Source: DASQDN01 sp035630195 (lineage in GTDB: Bacteria > Acidobacteriota > Terriglobia > Bryobacterales > Bryobacteraceae). From it: a DNA stretch of 8,010 bases. A program made the position numbers and the translations under genes. The notes under the pieces are model-generated. The model ran no database searches. It worked only from the letters and a program-made list of their open reading frames with translations, and was not told where the DNA came from. Shown one piece after another: positions 1-7,268 of this stretch; the first letter of the stretch is position 1; each line of letters begins with the position of its first letter. The DNA lies in the NCBI GenBank assembly GCA_035630195.1, contig DASQLD010000470.1:1-8010 (forward strand). The letters are read 5' to 3'.

Positions 1-202
1 TGCGTTTTCCACATTCCCACCGCGCCGACGGACCTTTGTCTTTTCTCTTTCCCAACGAACCGAAAACCACCCAAAGGAGCCCAACCCTGCGCCCGCTCGA
101 CCTTCAAACCTTCAGGCTCATTCACGGTTTAGAAAATGCTGAGACGGCGGAAGAATGCGCGTTATGCGTGAGCCTGTTACACTAGGTGGAGCCCGCAAGG
201 TA

Positions 203-292
203 GGTGAGGTGCGAGAGTGGTTGAATCGGGCGGTCTCGAAAACCGTTGAACCTTTACGGGTTCCGTGGGTTCGAATCCCACCCTCACCGCCA
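203..292 (+). tRNA. tRNA-Ser (anticodon CGA)
   Basis: Carries serine to UCG codons. All arms can be folded by eye: acceptor stem GGTGAGG (203-209) with CCTCACC (282-288); discriminator G289 followed by an encoded CCA (290-292); anticodon stem 230-234/242-246 with a G-T closing pair; loop CTCGAAA (235-241) giving anticodon CGA at 237-239. A long variable arm, GAACC (248-252) with GGTTC (259-263), marks a class II tRNA and supports serine. The T arm is GTGGG/CCCAC around TTCGAAT (265-281). A TACACT hexamer at 178-183 could be a -10 element, but no convincing -35 box lies 16-18 bases upstream. Serine tRNA 3' ends are common integration sites, and the defence and toxin-antitoxin genes that follow fit that use, though no integrase or second att copy is visible in the window. 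Confidence 0.98.
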
Positions 293-346
293 TTTAGAAT
301 CAATAGCTTACAGCGAATTCCGCTACTCAGCGTGCAACCAGTGCTT

Positions 347-366
347 ATTTCCACAGTTTTTCCACA
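347..366 (+). repeat. Tandem DnaA-box-like repeat
   Basis: Two copies of TTTCCACA begin 11 bases apart, about one helical turn. The second, TTTTCCACA at 358-366, matches the relaxed DnaA-box consensus TTWTNCACA; the first, ATTTCCACA at 347-355, misses it by one base. A further exact TTTTCCACA lies at 5-13, upstream of the tRNA. The match is visible in the sequence. A role in DnaA binding or in regulating the neighbouring genes is inference, because there is no AT-rich unwinding region and there are too few boxes for an origin. Confidence 0.3.
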
Positions 367-374
367 ACTTCGAG

Positions 375-403
375 TGACCTGTTTTCAATGATTTACAGTG
401 TCA
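375..403. repeat. Imperfect inverted repeat, possible operator
   Basis: TGACCTGT (375-382) is answered by ACAGTGTCA (395-403): eight pairs with one unpaired base in the right arm, around a 12-base AT-rich centre. It lies between the tRNA and the defence operon with no T-run after it, so it fits a dimeric regulator site better than a terminator. No regulator gene is present in the window, so the function is unproven. Confidence 0.25.
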
Positions 404-459
404 TGGGTGCAAAGAGAACCCTCACTGCCTAAACTGCACGCGACCACCCACGGAACCCC

Positions 460-473
460 CTCCCGGCCGGGAG
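460..473. repeat. Perfect 14-bp GC palindrome
   Basis: CTCCCGGCCGGGAG is its own reverse complement and ends one base before the GTG at 475, the furthest upstream possible start of sngA. Its GGGAG half is only one base from that GTG, too close to act as a normal ribosome-binding site, which argues against starting there. It could be an operator or a chance GC-rich palindrome; nothing here decides between them. Confidence 0.3.
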
Positions 474-651
474 CGTGACACGTACCGTGCCGACGGTTCA
501 TATTGGTCTTTCGCTCGACCTAGTGTTCACCTGGATGTCCCGCGTGCTGGGCGTTTGGGTCGTGCGTATGGCTGGGTACAGAATGGCTCGGACCGGTGAG
601 CACCAGATTCTGGCTTTTTTGCTGCGCGCTGCCGATATCGTAATAGTAGGT

Positions 652-2916
652 ATGGAGTTTCCAATTGTCGGTGCAATCGTCGGCGGGGCATGGCTTCTTT
701 ATCGGGTGACACGCCCCGCCAATAGATCGGTTGACCGCCTAAGCGAAGCGGGGCCGACTCCCCCAGCCGAGGCCACCCCCCATGTACCGCCGAGGCCTTT
801 TGTCTCCGCCATTCCTCACGTCTCGCCACCAACGGTTGCTCGGGTATCTAAGTCTAAAGATGGCACCTGCTGGATTTCGAAGGGCGAGGAGATTGAGGTA
901 CAGGGCCTCCGAATTCCAGGTGGACTCCTTTACGCGGGAACTCGTCTAACCAAAGTTGGTGGGCACGGGATCGAACCAGCACTGATCGATGTCCGCCTGC
1001 CCGTTGGTGCTTCCGGCAACGGGGAGGACATGCCGTACTGGCCGAGCTACAGTGACATTTCCGCATCCTCCCGGTACGCTTACCTGCGATGGCTCTCCGA
1101 TGGTCGGCGGGACCAAAGTGCAAGGCTCGGTCTGGTGTTCTTGTTCTTCTACGGACTTGAACGCCGGGCGTTGTCAGAGAAGAGCCAAGTTTCGGAAACC
1201 GAGTGGGATGAAATCCGCGCGGAAGTTGAGCGGCTGCTTACGATTTATGGGCACAACCAGTCCTTTCGCCGATACGCAACCGGGTTTCTCGACATCCTGA
1301 GCGCCAGCACGATTGACGGTGACAAGCTTGCCGGCGCCACGCCAACAGTGACGAAGTCGTACGAATCTCCGAACCTGTCGCTTAAGAAGGGCTTGGGATG
1401 GATGGCCAAGAATGCCCGCCCGATTCCTTCGAGCTGGGCGCTGGCATGGGTAAGGTCCCACGATGCTTTCTACGAGCGAACGCCCGCTACCAGATGCCGC
1501 GGTGAACTGGAACGCCTGTTTGCCATTCGCTATCGCGCCCAATTTGGCGAAGGCGTGGTTGTGAAGCCAAACAAAACGCCAATCAAAGCCAGCTACAAAC
1601 CGGCAAGTGCATCGTTTCCTGGAGAAGTGCACCTAACGATGCCGGATCTTTCGGATATAACGATTCTCAAGCAGCCCATTGAAAAGCTGATCGTCCTTGC
1701 GAATCAGTGTACCGACGAGCTCGATCCATACAGCCGGTATTTGGGACGCAATCCCGATGGTAGTGATTCGGCAGCGGCTCTGACCCTTTTGCCAGCGGCG
1801 TTGCTCCAGCAAAGGGGGCATCCAACGTTGGAAAGGATGAGCGCATGGATTGAGAAGCTGCCGTTCACAGGCAGCCTGGCCCTCACAACCTACCAGCAAC
1901 TGAGAGAAGTCTGGAGCAGTCTGCCGGCGACAGACATTTCAAAGCGAGACGCCGTGATGTTTTCTCAGTGTCTCGCACGCCTTGGCTACGGAGTGGAACC
2001 CGACATTCGATTCAGTTCGCACCAAGTAAGAGCCGATAGTCATATAGTGTTGTTTCCTTTGCCTGAACACGCTCCGGTGGCTCCTTCCGCTTCGTATGCG
2101 AGTTCCACTCTACTCGCCCACCTCGGCGCTGTTATGGCGCACGCCGACAATCAGGTGACGCCGGAAGAGGAGCAAGCCTTGATGTCTCATGCGGCAGAGA
2201 GCCTGGATCTGAACGACGCCGAGCGACTGCGTCTTAAAGCGTATATGAAGTGGCTGCTTACGACTATTCCTGAAACGAGTGGCTTGAAGAAGCGAATTGA
2301 AACGCTCCCTGCGGAACGACGATCACTTCTCGGCTCATTCCTGGCGCGACTTATCGGCCTCGACGGGCACATCGCGCCAGCCGAAATCACGGCACTTCAA
2401 AAGGTGTACCGGCAACTTGGCCTCGACCCAAAGAGCGTCTTTGCCGATACCCACTCCGCCGCCACAGAGCCGGTGGTCATGCAAGCCGCGCAGCCGGCCC
2501 CTGGATATACCATCCCAATGGCCAATACGGGAGCCGTGAGGCCCAGAATTGACCTCCATCGGGTCCGCGCCATGGAAATAGAGTCCGAGCAAGTTTCGGT
2601 CCTGCTTCGCGACATCTTCACGAGCGATGACGGAGAGATCATGACAACGGCCACAGTTTTGGAGAGCTCAGTCGCCATCAAAGTTCGGATCTTAGATCTT
2701 GACGAGGCTCATTCACGGTTCACGTTGTCTTTGATCGAGCGTGATTCTTGGAGTCGAGTGGATCTGGAAACCATCGCATCGCAACATCGCTTGATGCCGG
2801 AGGGCGCGATTGACGCTGTAAATGAGGCTGCCCTCAACCTGCATGGGGAGCCGCTGCTCGAAGGCGATGATCCTTTGGAAGTAAATCCGCAACTCAGGAG
2901 TGTGATCCAGCCGTGA
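652..2916 (+). CDS. sngA: TerB_N/TerB/TerB_C protein, SngA of a Shango-like defence system
   Basis: First gene of a TerB-ATPase-helicase operon, the composition of the anti-phage system Shango; its biochemical role is not known to me. Counting from ATG 652 (754 residues), residues 3-17 form a short hydrophobic, possibly membrane-anchoring segment, followed by a Pro/Ser-rich linker. A TerB_N domain starts near residue 74 and includes YWPSYS (from 129) and FLFFYGLERR (163-172). A TerB helical domain lies at about 485-593, with two acidic loop motifs, ADNQVTPEEE (D499) and DGHIAPAE (D571, E578), that in TerB proteins are associated with metal binding. TerB_C occupies about 637-754, with DEAH (684-687), WSR and EGDDP (737-741). 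The frame is open back to GTG 475, with other ATGs at 535, 568 and 583. I prefer 652 because it directly precedes the hydrophobic segment, but no start has a good ribosome site. The stop overlaps the next gene's start by 4 bp (GTGA), implying translational coupling. Confidence 0.9.
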   Translation: MEFPIVGAIVGGAWLLYRVTRPANRSVDRLSEAGPTPPAEATPHVPPRPFVSAIPHVSPPTVARVSKSKDGTCWISKGEEIEVQGLRIPGGLLYAGTRLTKVGGHGIEPALIDVRLPVGASGNGEDMPYWPSYSDISASSRYAYLRWLSDGRRDQSARLGLVFLFFYGLERRALSEKSQVSETEWDEIRAEVERLLTIYGHNQSFRRYATGFLDILSASTIDGDKLAGATPTVTKSYESPNLSLKKGLGWMAKNARPIPSSWALAWVRSHDAFYERTPATRCRGELERLFAIRYRAQFGEGVVVKPNKTPIKASYKPASASFPGEVHLTMPDLSDITILKQPIEKLIVLANQCTDELDPYSRYLGRNPDGSDSAAALTLLPAALLQQRGHPTLERMSAWIEKLPFTGSLALTTYQQLREVWSSLPATDISKRDAVMFSQCLARLGYGVEPDIRFSSHQVRADSHIVLFPLPEHAPVAPSASYASSTLLAHLGAVMAHADNQVTPEEEQALMSHAAESLDLNDAERLRLKAYMKWLLTTIPETSGLKKRIETLPAERRSLLGSFLARLIGLDGHIAPAEITALQKVYRQLGLDPKSVFADTHSAATEPVVMQAAQPAPGYTIPMANTGAVRPRIDLHRVRAMEIESEQVSVLLRDIFTSDDGEIMTTATVLESSVAIKVRILDLDEAHSRFTLSLIERDSWSRVDLETIASQHRLMPEGAIDAVNEAALNLHGEPLLEGDDPLEVNPQLRSVIQP

Positions 2917-4204
2917 GCACCATTCGCCCAAGAGAACGAGATGCGGTTCTGCAGTCGTTACGTGCGGGCGTCGTCCCGCGAATAGGCCAGCACCTTATTC
3001 AAGTAGGCCGCTTGAAAGAGATCGAGGGGCTGCTCACGGATATTGAGAGATGCGCGGACGGTGGATCCGCGATCCGTTTCGTCATCGGAGCTTACGGGTC
3101 CGGGAAGACGTTTTTCTCAATCTGGTTCGCTCTATCGCGTTAGAGAAGCGCATGGTCACCGTCCATGCCGACCTCTCCCCTGATCGGCGTCTTCAAGCGT
3201 CCGGAGGGCAAGCGCGTTCACTTTACTCGGAGCTGATGCGAAACATCTCAACACGGGCAAAGGCCGAGGGCGGCGCGATGAACAGCATCGTCGAACGTTT
3301 TGTCACCGAGGTTTTGAAAGAGAGCCGCCAAAATGGGCATGCTCCCGAAGCGCTTATCCACCAGCGTCTCGAACAACTGTCCGAAATGACGGGCGGTTAC
3401 GATTTCGCTGAAGTCATCGCGTGCTATTGGCGTGGTCACGATACCGGCAACGAACAACTGAAGGCTGATGCGATCCGATGGCTGCGCGCCGAGTTCACCA
3501 CGAAGACCGATGCGAGAGCTTCACTTGGTGTGCGCACGATCATCGATGACCAGAATTTCTATGACCACTTGAAACTCATGACACGATTCGTGCGCCTGGC
3601 TGGGTTCAGCGGTCTCATGGTCTTTCTCGATGAGATGGTGAATCTCTTTAAAATCGCCAACACTCAGTCCAGGTGCGCCAACTACGAACAGATTCTCAGG
3701 ATTCTTAATGATTCGCTGCAAGGCGCCGCGGTCGGCCTGGGGGTTCTTATGGGCGGCACGCCGGAGTTCCTGATGGATACCCGACGCGGTCTGTACAGCT
3801 ACGCAGCGTTGCAATCGCGGTTGGCAGAGAACACCTTCGCGAAGGATGGGATGGTGGATTTTAGCTCGCCGGTCCTACGCCTTTCGAGCCTTACGCCGGA
3901 GGACTTCTACCTCCTTATCTCAAAGATCAGGCACGTACAGGCATCGGGCGATTCTCAGAACTATCTCCTGCCAGATGATGGCCTTCACTTGTTCATGGAG
4001 CACTGTGAGAAGCGAATTGGCGAAGCCTACTTCCGGACACCGAGAACGACGATCACCTCATTCGTAAACCTGCTTTCGGTGCTTGAACAAAATCGCCAGG
4101 CAGAGTGGCGAGAGCTGTTGGATGGCGTGGCTGTCAATGAAGACAAAGACACCGCATCCGAGGATGTGGACGAAGCCGACGAGTTGGCATCCTTTCAGCT
4201 CTGA
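2913..4204 (+). pseudogene. sngB: BrxD-like P-loop ATPase, SngB of a Shango-like system, frameshifted after Walker A
   Basis: P-loop NTPase of the BREX ATP-binding (DUF2791/BrxD) family, the middle gene of Shango-type operons, presumed to energise the system together with the helicase. Translation starts at GTG 2913 with AGGAG at 2896-2900. The first frame gives the family N-terminus (RAGVVPRIG, VGR) and an intact Walker A GAYGSGKT (59-66), then stops at 3141-3143. The remainder lies in the -1 frame, resuming at CTC 3116. With one base restored the protein is continuous and 430 residues long, as expected for the family: DLSPDRRL (87-94), Walker B VFLDE (D240, E241), GGTPEF (281-286) and RRGLYSY. 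As read, no product can carry both Walker A and Walker B. An ATG at 3050 opens the second frame, but its first ~22 residues are out-of-frame sequence and it lacks Walker A, so I do not treat it as a separate gene. The cause may be a real mutation, a homopolymer sequencing error or, less likely, programmed frameshifting. Family identity is secure; functionality is not. Confidence 0.88.
3111..3116 (+). other. Frameshift site in sngB (T5C run)
   Basis: In the upstream frame this reads TTT TTC, the two Phe codons directly after the Walker A lysine and threonine, and continues into an early stop at 3141. The downstream frame resumes with CTC AAT CTG. One extra T (T6) would give GSGKTFFLNL, the pattern expected of this ATPase family. 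A -1 slip of tRNA-Phe from TTC to TTT would give the same protein, but the site is not a full X XXY YYZ heptamer and I see no obvious stimulatory hairpin. Confidence 0.8.
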
Positions 4205-4213
4205 GAGCGGACA

Positions 4214-6448
4214 ATGACGACCGAACCCTCGGGATCGTTTAAACGGCTTCATCCCACGGTCCAGCAGTGGATTTGGCAGCGCCGTTGGACGGAGCTGAGG
4301 GATGCGCAAGAACAGGCGATTCCTTTCGTGCTGGAAGGGAAACGTGACGTCATCATCTCGGCGGCGACCGCATCGGGCAAGACTGAGGCTGCATTTCTTC
4401 CTATCGCGTCTCAGCTTCTCAAGATGAAGGGTGAGGGGCTGGCGCTCTACATAAGTCCACTGAAGGCTCTCATCAACGATCAGTTCTATCGGATGGAGGA
4501 CCTCTTTGGGGTTTGCAATCTCCCGGTACACCCGTGGCATGGTGATATCGCTGCCTCAAAGAAGTCCAGCTTCGAGAAGAACCCACGAGGCGCTTTGCTC
4601 ATCACGCCAGAGTCCCTTGAGAGCATATTCGTGCGGCGTGGATTCTACGTCCAGAACACTTTTCGCCTGTTGATGGTCGTTGTGGTGGATGAGCTCCATT
4701 CCTTCATCAACACTGAGAGGGGCTTTCAATTGTCCTCGTTGCTGTGCCGTCTTGAAACAGCCTTGTGCCGGCGAATACCAAGGATCGGCTTGAGCGCCAC
4801 ATTGGGCGACATGCGACTGGCTGCTGAATTCCTCCGGCCTGGAGAAGCAACGAATACGGAGATTGTTGAGAGCGGAGCCGCTGGCCAGGAACTCAGGATG
4901 TTAATCAAGGGATACGAGGAGACACTCTTCCGAGCTGAAGAGACCGAGCATATCGGATCCGAATCCGAAACCGACCAGGGAACTGCCGCAGCGGCGATTG
5001 CCCAGGACATGTTCAAGGCCTTACGAGGTTCGAAAAACCTGGCATTCGCCAACAGCCGTCGCCGTGTCGAGGAGTTCACCGACCGTCTAGTGCGACTCTG
5101 CGCAGTCGAATCGCTGCCTGCGGAGTTCTTCGCTCACCATGGCAGTCTCTCGAAAAGTTTGCGGGAGGATGTCGAGTCCATATTGAAAGAGCCAAACCGC
5201 CCGGCAACCGCGGTCTGCACGTCGACTCTCGAAATGGGGATCGATATTGGCCAAGTCAAGAGCGTCGCGCAAGTCGACCCGCCGTTCAGCGTCGCCAGTC
5301 TGCGACAGCGGCTTGGCCGTTCCGGTCGCAGGGGCGATCCTGCCATCGTAAGAATGTTCGTGACCGAGCCCGAACTTCATACTGAATTGGCACCTCAAGA
5401 CACGCTCCGTCTCGACCTCTTCCAAACTATTGCCGTAACAAGCCTCCTTCTGAGGAGATGGTGCGAGCCTCCCGCGCGTGCGCGCTTGCACCTCTCGACT
5501 CTGATTCAGCAGGTTCTTTCGCTGGTGGCCCAATATGGCGGAATAACGGCAAAGGAGGCCTGGAAAATCACTTGTGGGGCAGGCCCCTTCCGAAATATCG
5601 ACCCGCAAATGTTCGCACGACTCTTGCGAGGACTAGCGGCTCAAAACATTCTGATGCAATCCGCCGATGGAACGCTTCTGCACGCTCCGCTGGGAGAACA
5701 GATTGTGAATCATTATTCTTTCTATACGGCATTCTGGACGTCAGACGAGTTCAAGGTTGTGCATGGTAGTACGGTTCTGGGCAGCCTGCCCGTAAGCCGA
5801 CCCATACCGGAGAAGAGCCTCATCCTGTTCGGCGGTCGGCGTTGGCGCGTCGTCCAGGTCGATGACAGAGACAAGGTGGTGGAAGTCGTTCCAGCACAGG
5901 GTGGGAGAGCGCCGATGTTTACGGGCGGTCCAGGACGCGTTCACCGCCTAGTTCATGAGGAAATGTACCGGCTCTATCAAGCGACAGATACCCCCGCCTT
6001 CCTGGATCACCGAGCCGCGGCCCTGCTCCGCGAGGGGCGCGAGCAGTTCGCTAAGTATGAACTGAGACAAACCAATTTGATTCCGTTTGAAGGCGGCAGC
6101 ACCTTGTTCTGTTGGGCCGGCGACCTCGTGGCAAATACCCTTCTCGTCCAGCTCCAGGCTCTGGGCTTTACAGGACTCAGTTTCGGCGTAGGACTGTTTA
6201 TTGAAGACATTGAACCCAGAAAGCTTCGCTCTCGAATCGCAGAAATCGCTGGCTCCGGTCCCATCGACCCCGTCGTGCTGTCAGATTCCGTCCCGAATCG
6301 GATCATTGACAGGTATGACAGCTATCTTCCGCCGGACCTTCTGTCGTTGAACTACGCGTCTGGAGAACTGGACGTCCAGCAGGCGTGGCATGTCCTCGAA
6401 GCGATTCGGGGAGATTGTATCGCCGGCACGACGAAACAATTACCTTGA
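4214..6448 (+). CDS. sngC: DEAD/DEAH-box helicase (Lhr/BrxHI-like), SngC of a Shango-like system
   Basis: Superfamily 2 nucleic-acid helicase, third gene of the operon, presumed to act on invading nucleic acid with SngA and SngB. Motifs in order: a Q-like LRDAQEQAIP; Walker A ATASGKT (51-57); Ia ISPLKAL (80-86); Ib TPES (131-134); Walker B DELH (159-162); III SAT (194-196); a FANSRRR motif opening the second RecA domain; V TSTLEMGID (336-344); VI QRLGRSGRR (365-373). After residue ~400 come a winged-helix-like part and a beta-rich part (FGGRRWRV) resembling the Lhr core. At 744 residues it is much shorter than full-length Lhr and close to a core-only enzyme, as in the BREX-associated BrxHI group. 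The frame is intact. ATG 4214 follows the sngB stop by 9 bases, with only a weak purine-rich site (GAGAGCGG), so coupling is likely. Its stop codon abuts the convergent toxin gene with no spacer. A housekeeping Lhr-like helicase is the alternative, but the neighbours argue for defence. Confidence 0.92.
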   Translation: MTTEPSGSFKRLHPTVQQWIWQRRWTELRDAQEQAIPFVLEGKRDVIISAATASGKTEAAFLPIASQLLKMKGEGLALYISPLKALINDQFYRMEDLFGVCNLPVHPWHGDIAASKKSSFEKNPRGALLITPESLESIFVRRGFYVQNTFRLLMVVVVDELHSFINTERGFQLSSLLCRLETALCRRIPRIGLSATLGDMRLAAEFLRPGEATNTEIVESGAAGQELRMLIKGYEETLFRAEETEHIGSESETDQGTAAAAIAQDMFKALRGSKNLAFANSRRRVEEFTDRLVRLCAVESLPAEFFAHHGSLSKSLREDVESILKEPNRPATAVCTSTLEMGIDIGQVKSVAQVDPPFSVASLRQRLGRSGRRGDPAIVRMFVTEPELHTELAPQDTLRLDLFQTIAVTSLLLRRWCEPPARARLHLSTLIQQVLSLVAQYGGITAKEAWKITCGAGPFRNIDPQMFARLLRGLAAQNILMQSADGTLLHAPLGEQIVNHYSFYTAFWTSDEFKVVHGSTVLGSLPVSRPIPEKSLILFGGRRWRVVQVDDRDKVVEVVPAQGGRAPMFTGGPGRVHRLVHEEMYRLYQATDTPAFLDHRAAALLREGREQFAKYELRQTNLIPFEGGSTLFCWAGDLVANTLLVQLQALGFTGLSFGVGLFIEDIEPRKLRSRIAEIAGSGPIDPVVLSDSVPNRIIDRYDSYLPPDLLSLNYASGELDVQQAWHVLEAIRGDCIAGTTKQLP

Positions 6449-6934
6449 TCAATGTTCCCGTTTATCTTCCTCTTCAACGAGGGCGTCTACGAGATTCCTG
6501 GCAACGTAGAAGTTGGTGTGAAGAAGTCGAGGGAGCACTTCACGAAGTGATAGAAGACCGCTTTGTGAAGCGGCCTGTAGAACACCAAGCGTGCCTGTTG
6601 TCCGGATGCCGCGCTTGGCGGCTTCTCGGCGCCCCTTTGTATCGTCCATGAGAAGAAAAGCAGTACCTTGTTCCTGGGCAAGGCGAATCGCTGCCTCCTC
6701 ACCTGGATCGAGTTCCGGCATGGAATCTGACAAGCGCAAATCGACGGAGCGAATTTCGAGCCACTGGGGCGGCGCCATTGCCCATCCGCGGACCGCGTGT
6801 GGCGCTCCGATGTGCGTCAACTCCTCATAAACTTCGCGGGGAATCAGCACCTGCTGGAACAACTGGGGAAGGATTTGCACTTCACCGACAAGCACCAGGT
6901 AATGGAGGGGTGAGGTGTCGGCTACGACAATCAT
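6449..6934 (-). CDS. DUF3368 PIN-like toxin of a type II toxin-antitoxin pair
   Basis: Predicted PIN-fold ribonuclease toxin of 161 residues, a normal length for DUF3368. It opens with VVADTSPLHYL, placing the first catalytic acid at D6. Then come VYEEL (E37/E38), the family motif LDPGEEAAIRLA (D76, E79) and LLMDDTKGRREA (D97, D98), giving the usual acidic metal-binding set. The C-terminal TGTLGVLQAA is also characteristic of this family. The ATG at 6934 overlaps the antitoxin stop as ATGA and has no good ribosome site of its own, so translation is probably coupled to the antitoxin. Its stop codon (complement of 6449-6451) directly abuts the stop of the helicase gene on the other strand. No catalytic residue appears lost, so it is likely functional. 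The cellular RNA target cannot be read from the sequence. Confidence 0.9.
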   Translation of the reverse strand: MIVVADTSPLHYLVLVGEVQILPQLFQQVLIPREVYEELTHIGAPHAVRGWAMAPPQWLEIRSVDLRLSDSMPELDPGEEAAIRLAQEQGTAFLLMDDTKGRREAAKRGIRTTGTLGVLQAASQSGLLSLREVLPRLLHTNFYVARNLVDALVEEEDKREH

Positions 6935-7197
6935 CGATGACCGAGCGACAGGATCGATTTGCTGTCGGCCAACACGCTGTCTACATTCTCCTCGATTACT
7001 ACTCCGTGACTCTTCAGAAAGCCATCAAGGTCGTAACGTGTGGGCAAACCGAGCAGCCGACGAGCTTGCCCTCGAGAAAGGCGGCCAGAGCGAACGCCTT
7101 CTAAGGCGAGTCCCTCAAGCAGAGCCCTCTCGACACTCTTAGCATCGGACCCAAGCTCTCTCACGATGTCTTCCGGAACTTGGACGTTGATCTCCAC
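6931..7197 (-). CDS. UPF0175 family antitoxin
   Basis: Small antitoxin, presumed to bind and neutralise the adjacent DUF3368 toxin and perhaps repress its own promoter. From GTG 7197 the protein has 88 residues: VQVPEDIVREL at the N-terminus, a helical middle (ERALLEGLALEGVRSG), then LSRGQARRLLGLPTRYDLDGFLKSHGV, which carries the family's G-[KR]-LS-x-GQA-x-x-LLG pattern and resembles a helix-turn-helix. I choose GTG 7197 because AGGAG (complement of 7203-7207) lies five bases upstream and the family normally starts just before the VPED motif. The ATG at 7236 would add 13 residues (MESFIEDN...) without a ribosome site. The antitoxin-first order and the ATGA overlap with the toxin are typical of type II operons. 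Confidence 0.88.
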   Translation of the reverse strand: MEINVQVPEDIVRELGSDAKSVERALLEGLALEGVRSGRLSRGQARRLLGLPTRYDLDGFLKSHGVVIEENVDSVLADSKSILSLGHR

Positions 7198-7202
7198 GAG
7201 TG

Positions 7203-7207
7203 CTCCT
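7203..7207 (-). promoter_or_regulatory. Ribosome-binding site deciding the antitoxin start
   Basis: AGGAG on the minus strand sits five bases before GTG 7197. It is the best-spaced Shine-Dalgarno sequence in the window, and the reason for preferring the shorter antitoxin over the ATG at 7236. Confidence 0.65.
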
Positions 7208-7268
7208 GTTCCATTATCCTCGATGAATGATTCCATTAGCTGGAGTTGGCCGGACGCACAGCATTTGC

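Larger units (their letters stand above)
293..651. other. Intergenic region between tRNA-Ser and the defence operon
   Basis: No gene in this stretch is convincing on either strand. The sngA reading frame is open back to a GTG at 475, but the predicted residues before the ATG at 652 do not resemble the TerB family and none of the candidate starts has a well-spaced Shine-Dalgarno site. The region must hold the operon promoter. The best match I can find is TTGGGT (553-558) with TACAGA 16 bases further on, which is weak. It also contains tandem TTTCCACA repeats, an imperfect inverted repeat and a 14-bp palindrome, each listed separately. No T-rich stem-loop follows the tRNA, so no intrinsic terminator is called. 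Confidence 0.5.

Noticed and set aside
118..391. Short ORFs on both strands over the tRNA (118-354 minus, 155-391 plus)
   Set aside because: They overlap the tRNA gene and have no recognisable protein features.
3105..3143. Programmed -1 frameshifting as the normal way to make SngB
   Set aside because: The TTT TTC site is not a full slippery heptamer, no clear stimulatory hairpin follows, and Phe-Phe after Walker A makes a T-run likely anyway. Kept only as a minor alternative.
3050..4204. A separate 384-residue ATPase gene starting at ATG 3050
   Set aside because: Its first ~22 residues are the Walker A region read out of frame, and the family N-terminus lies in the adjacent frame from 2913; it is the 3' part of one frameshifted gene.
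6909..6917. GGTGAGGTG repeating the tRNA 5' end (203-211), as a possible att copy
   Set aside because: Only nine bases match, they belong to the 5' rather than the 3' end of the tRNA, and they lie inside the toxin coding sequence.
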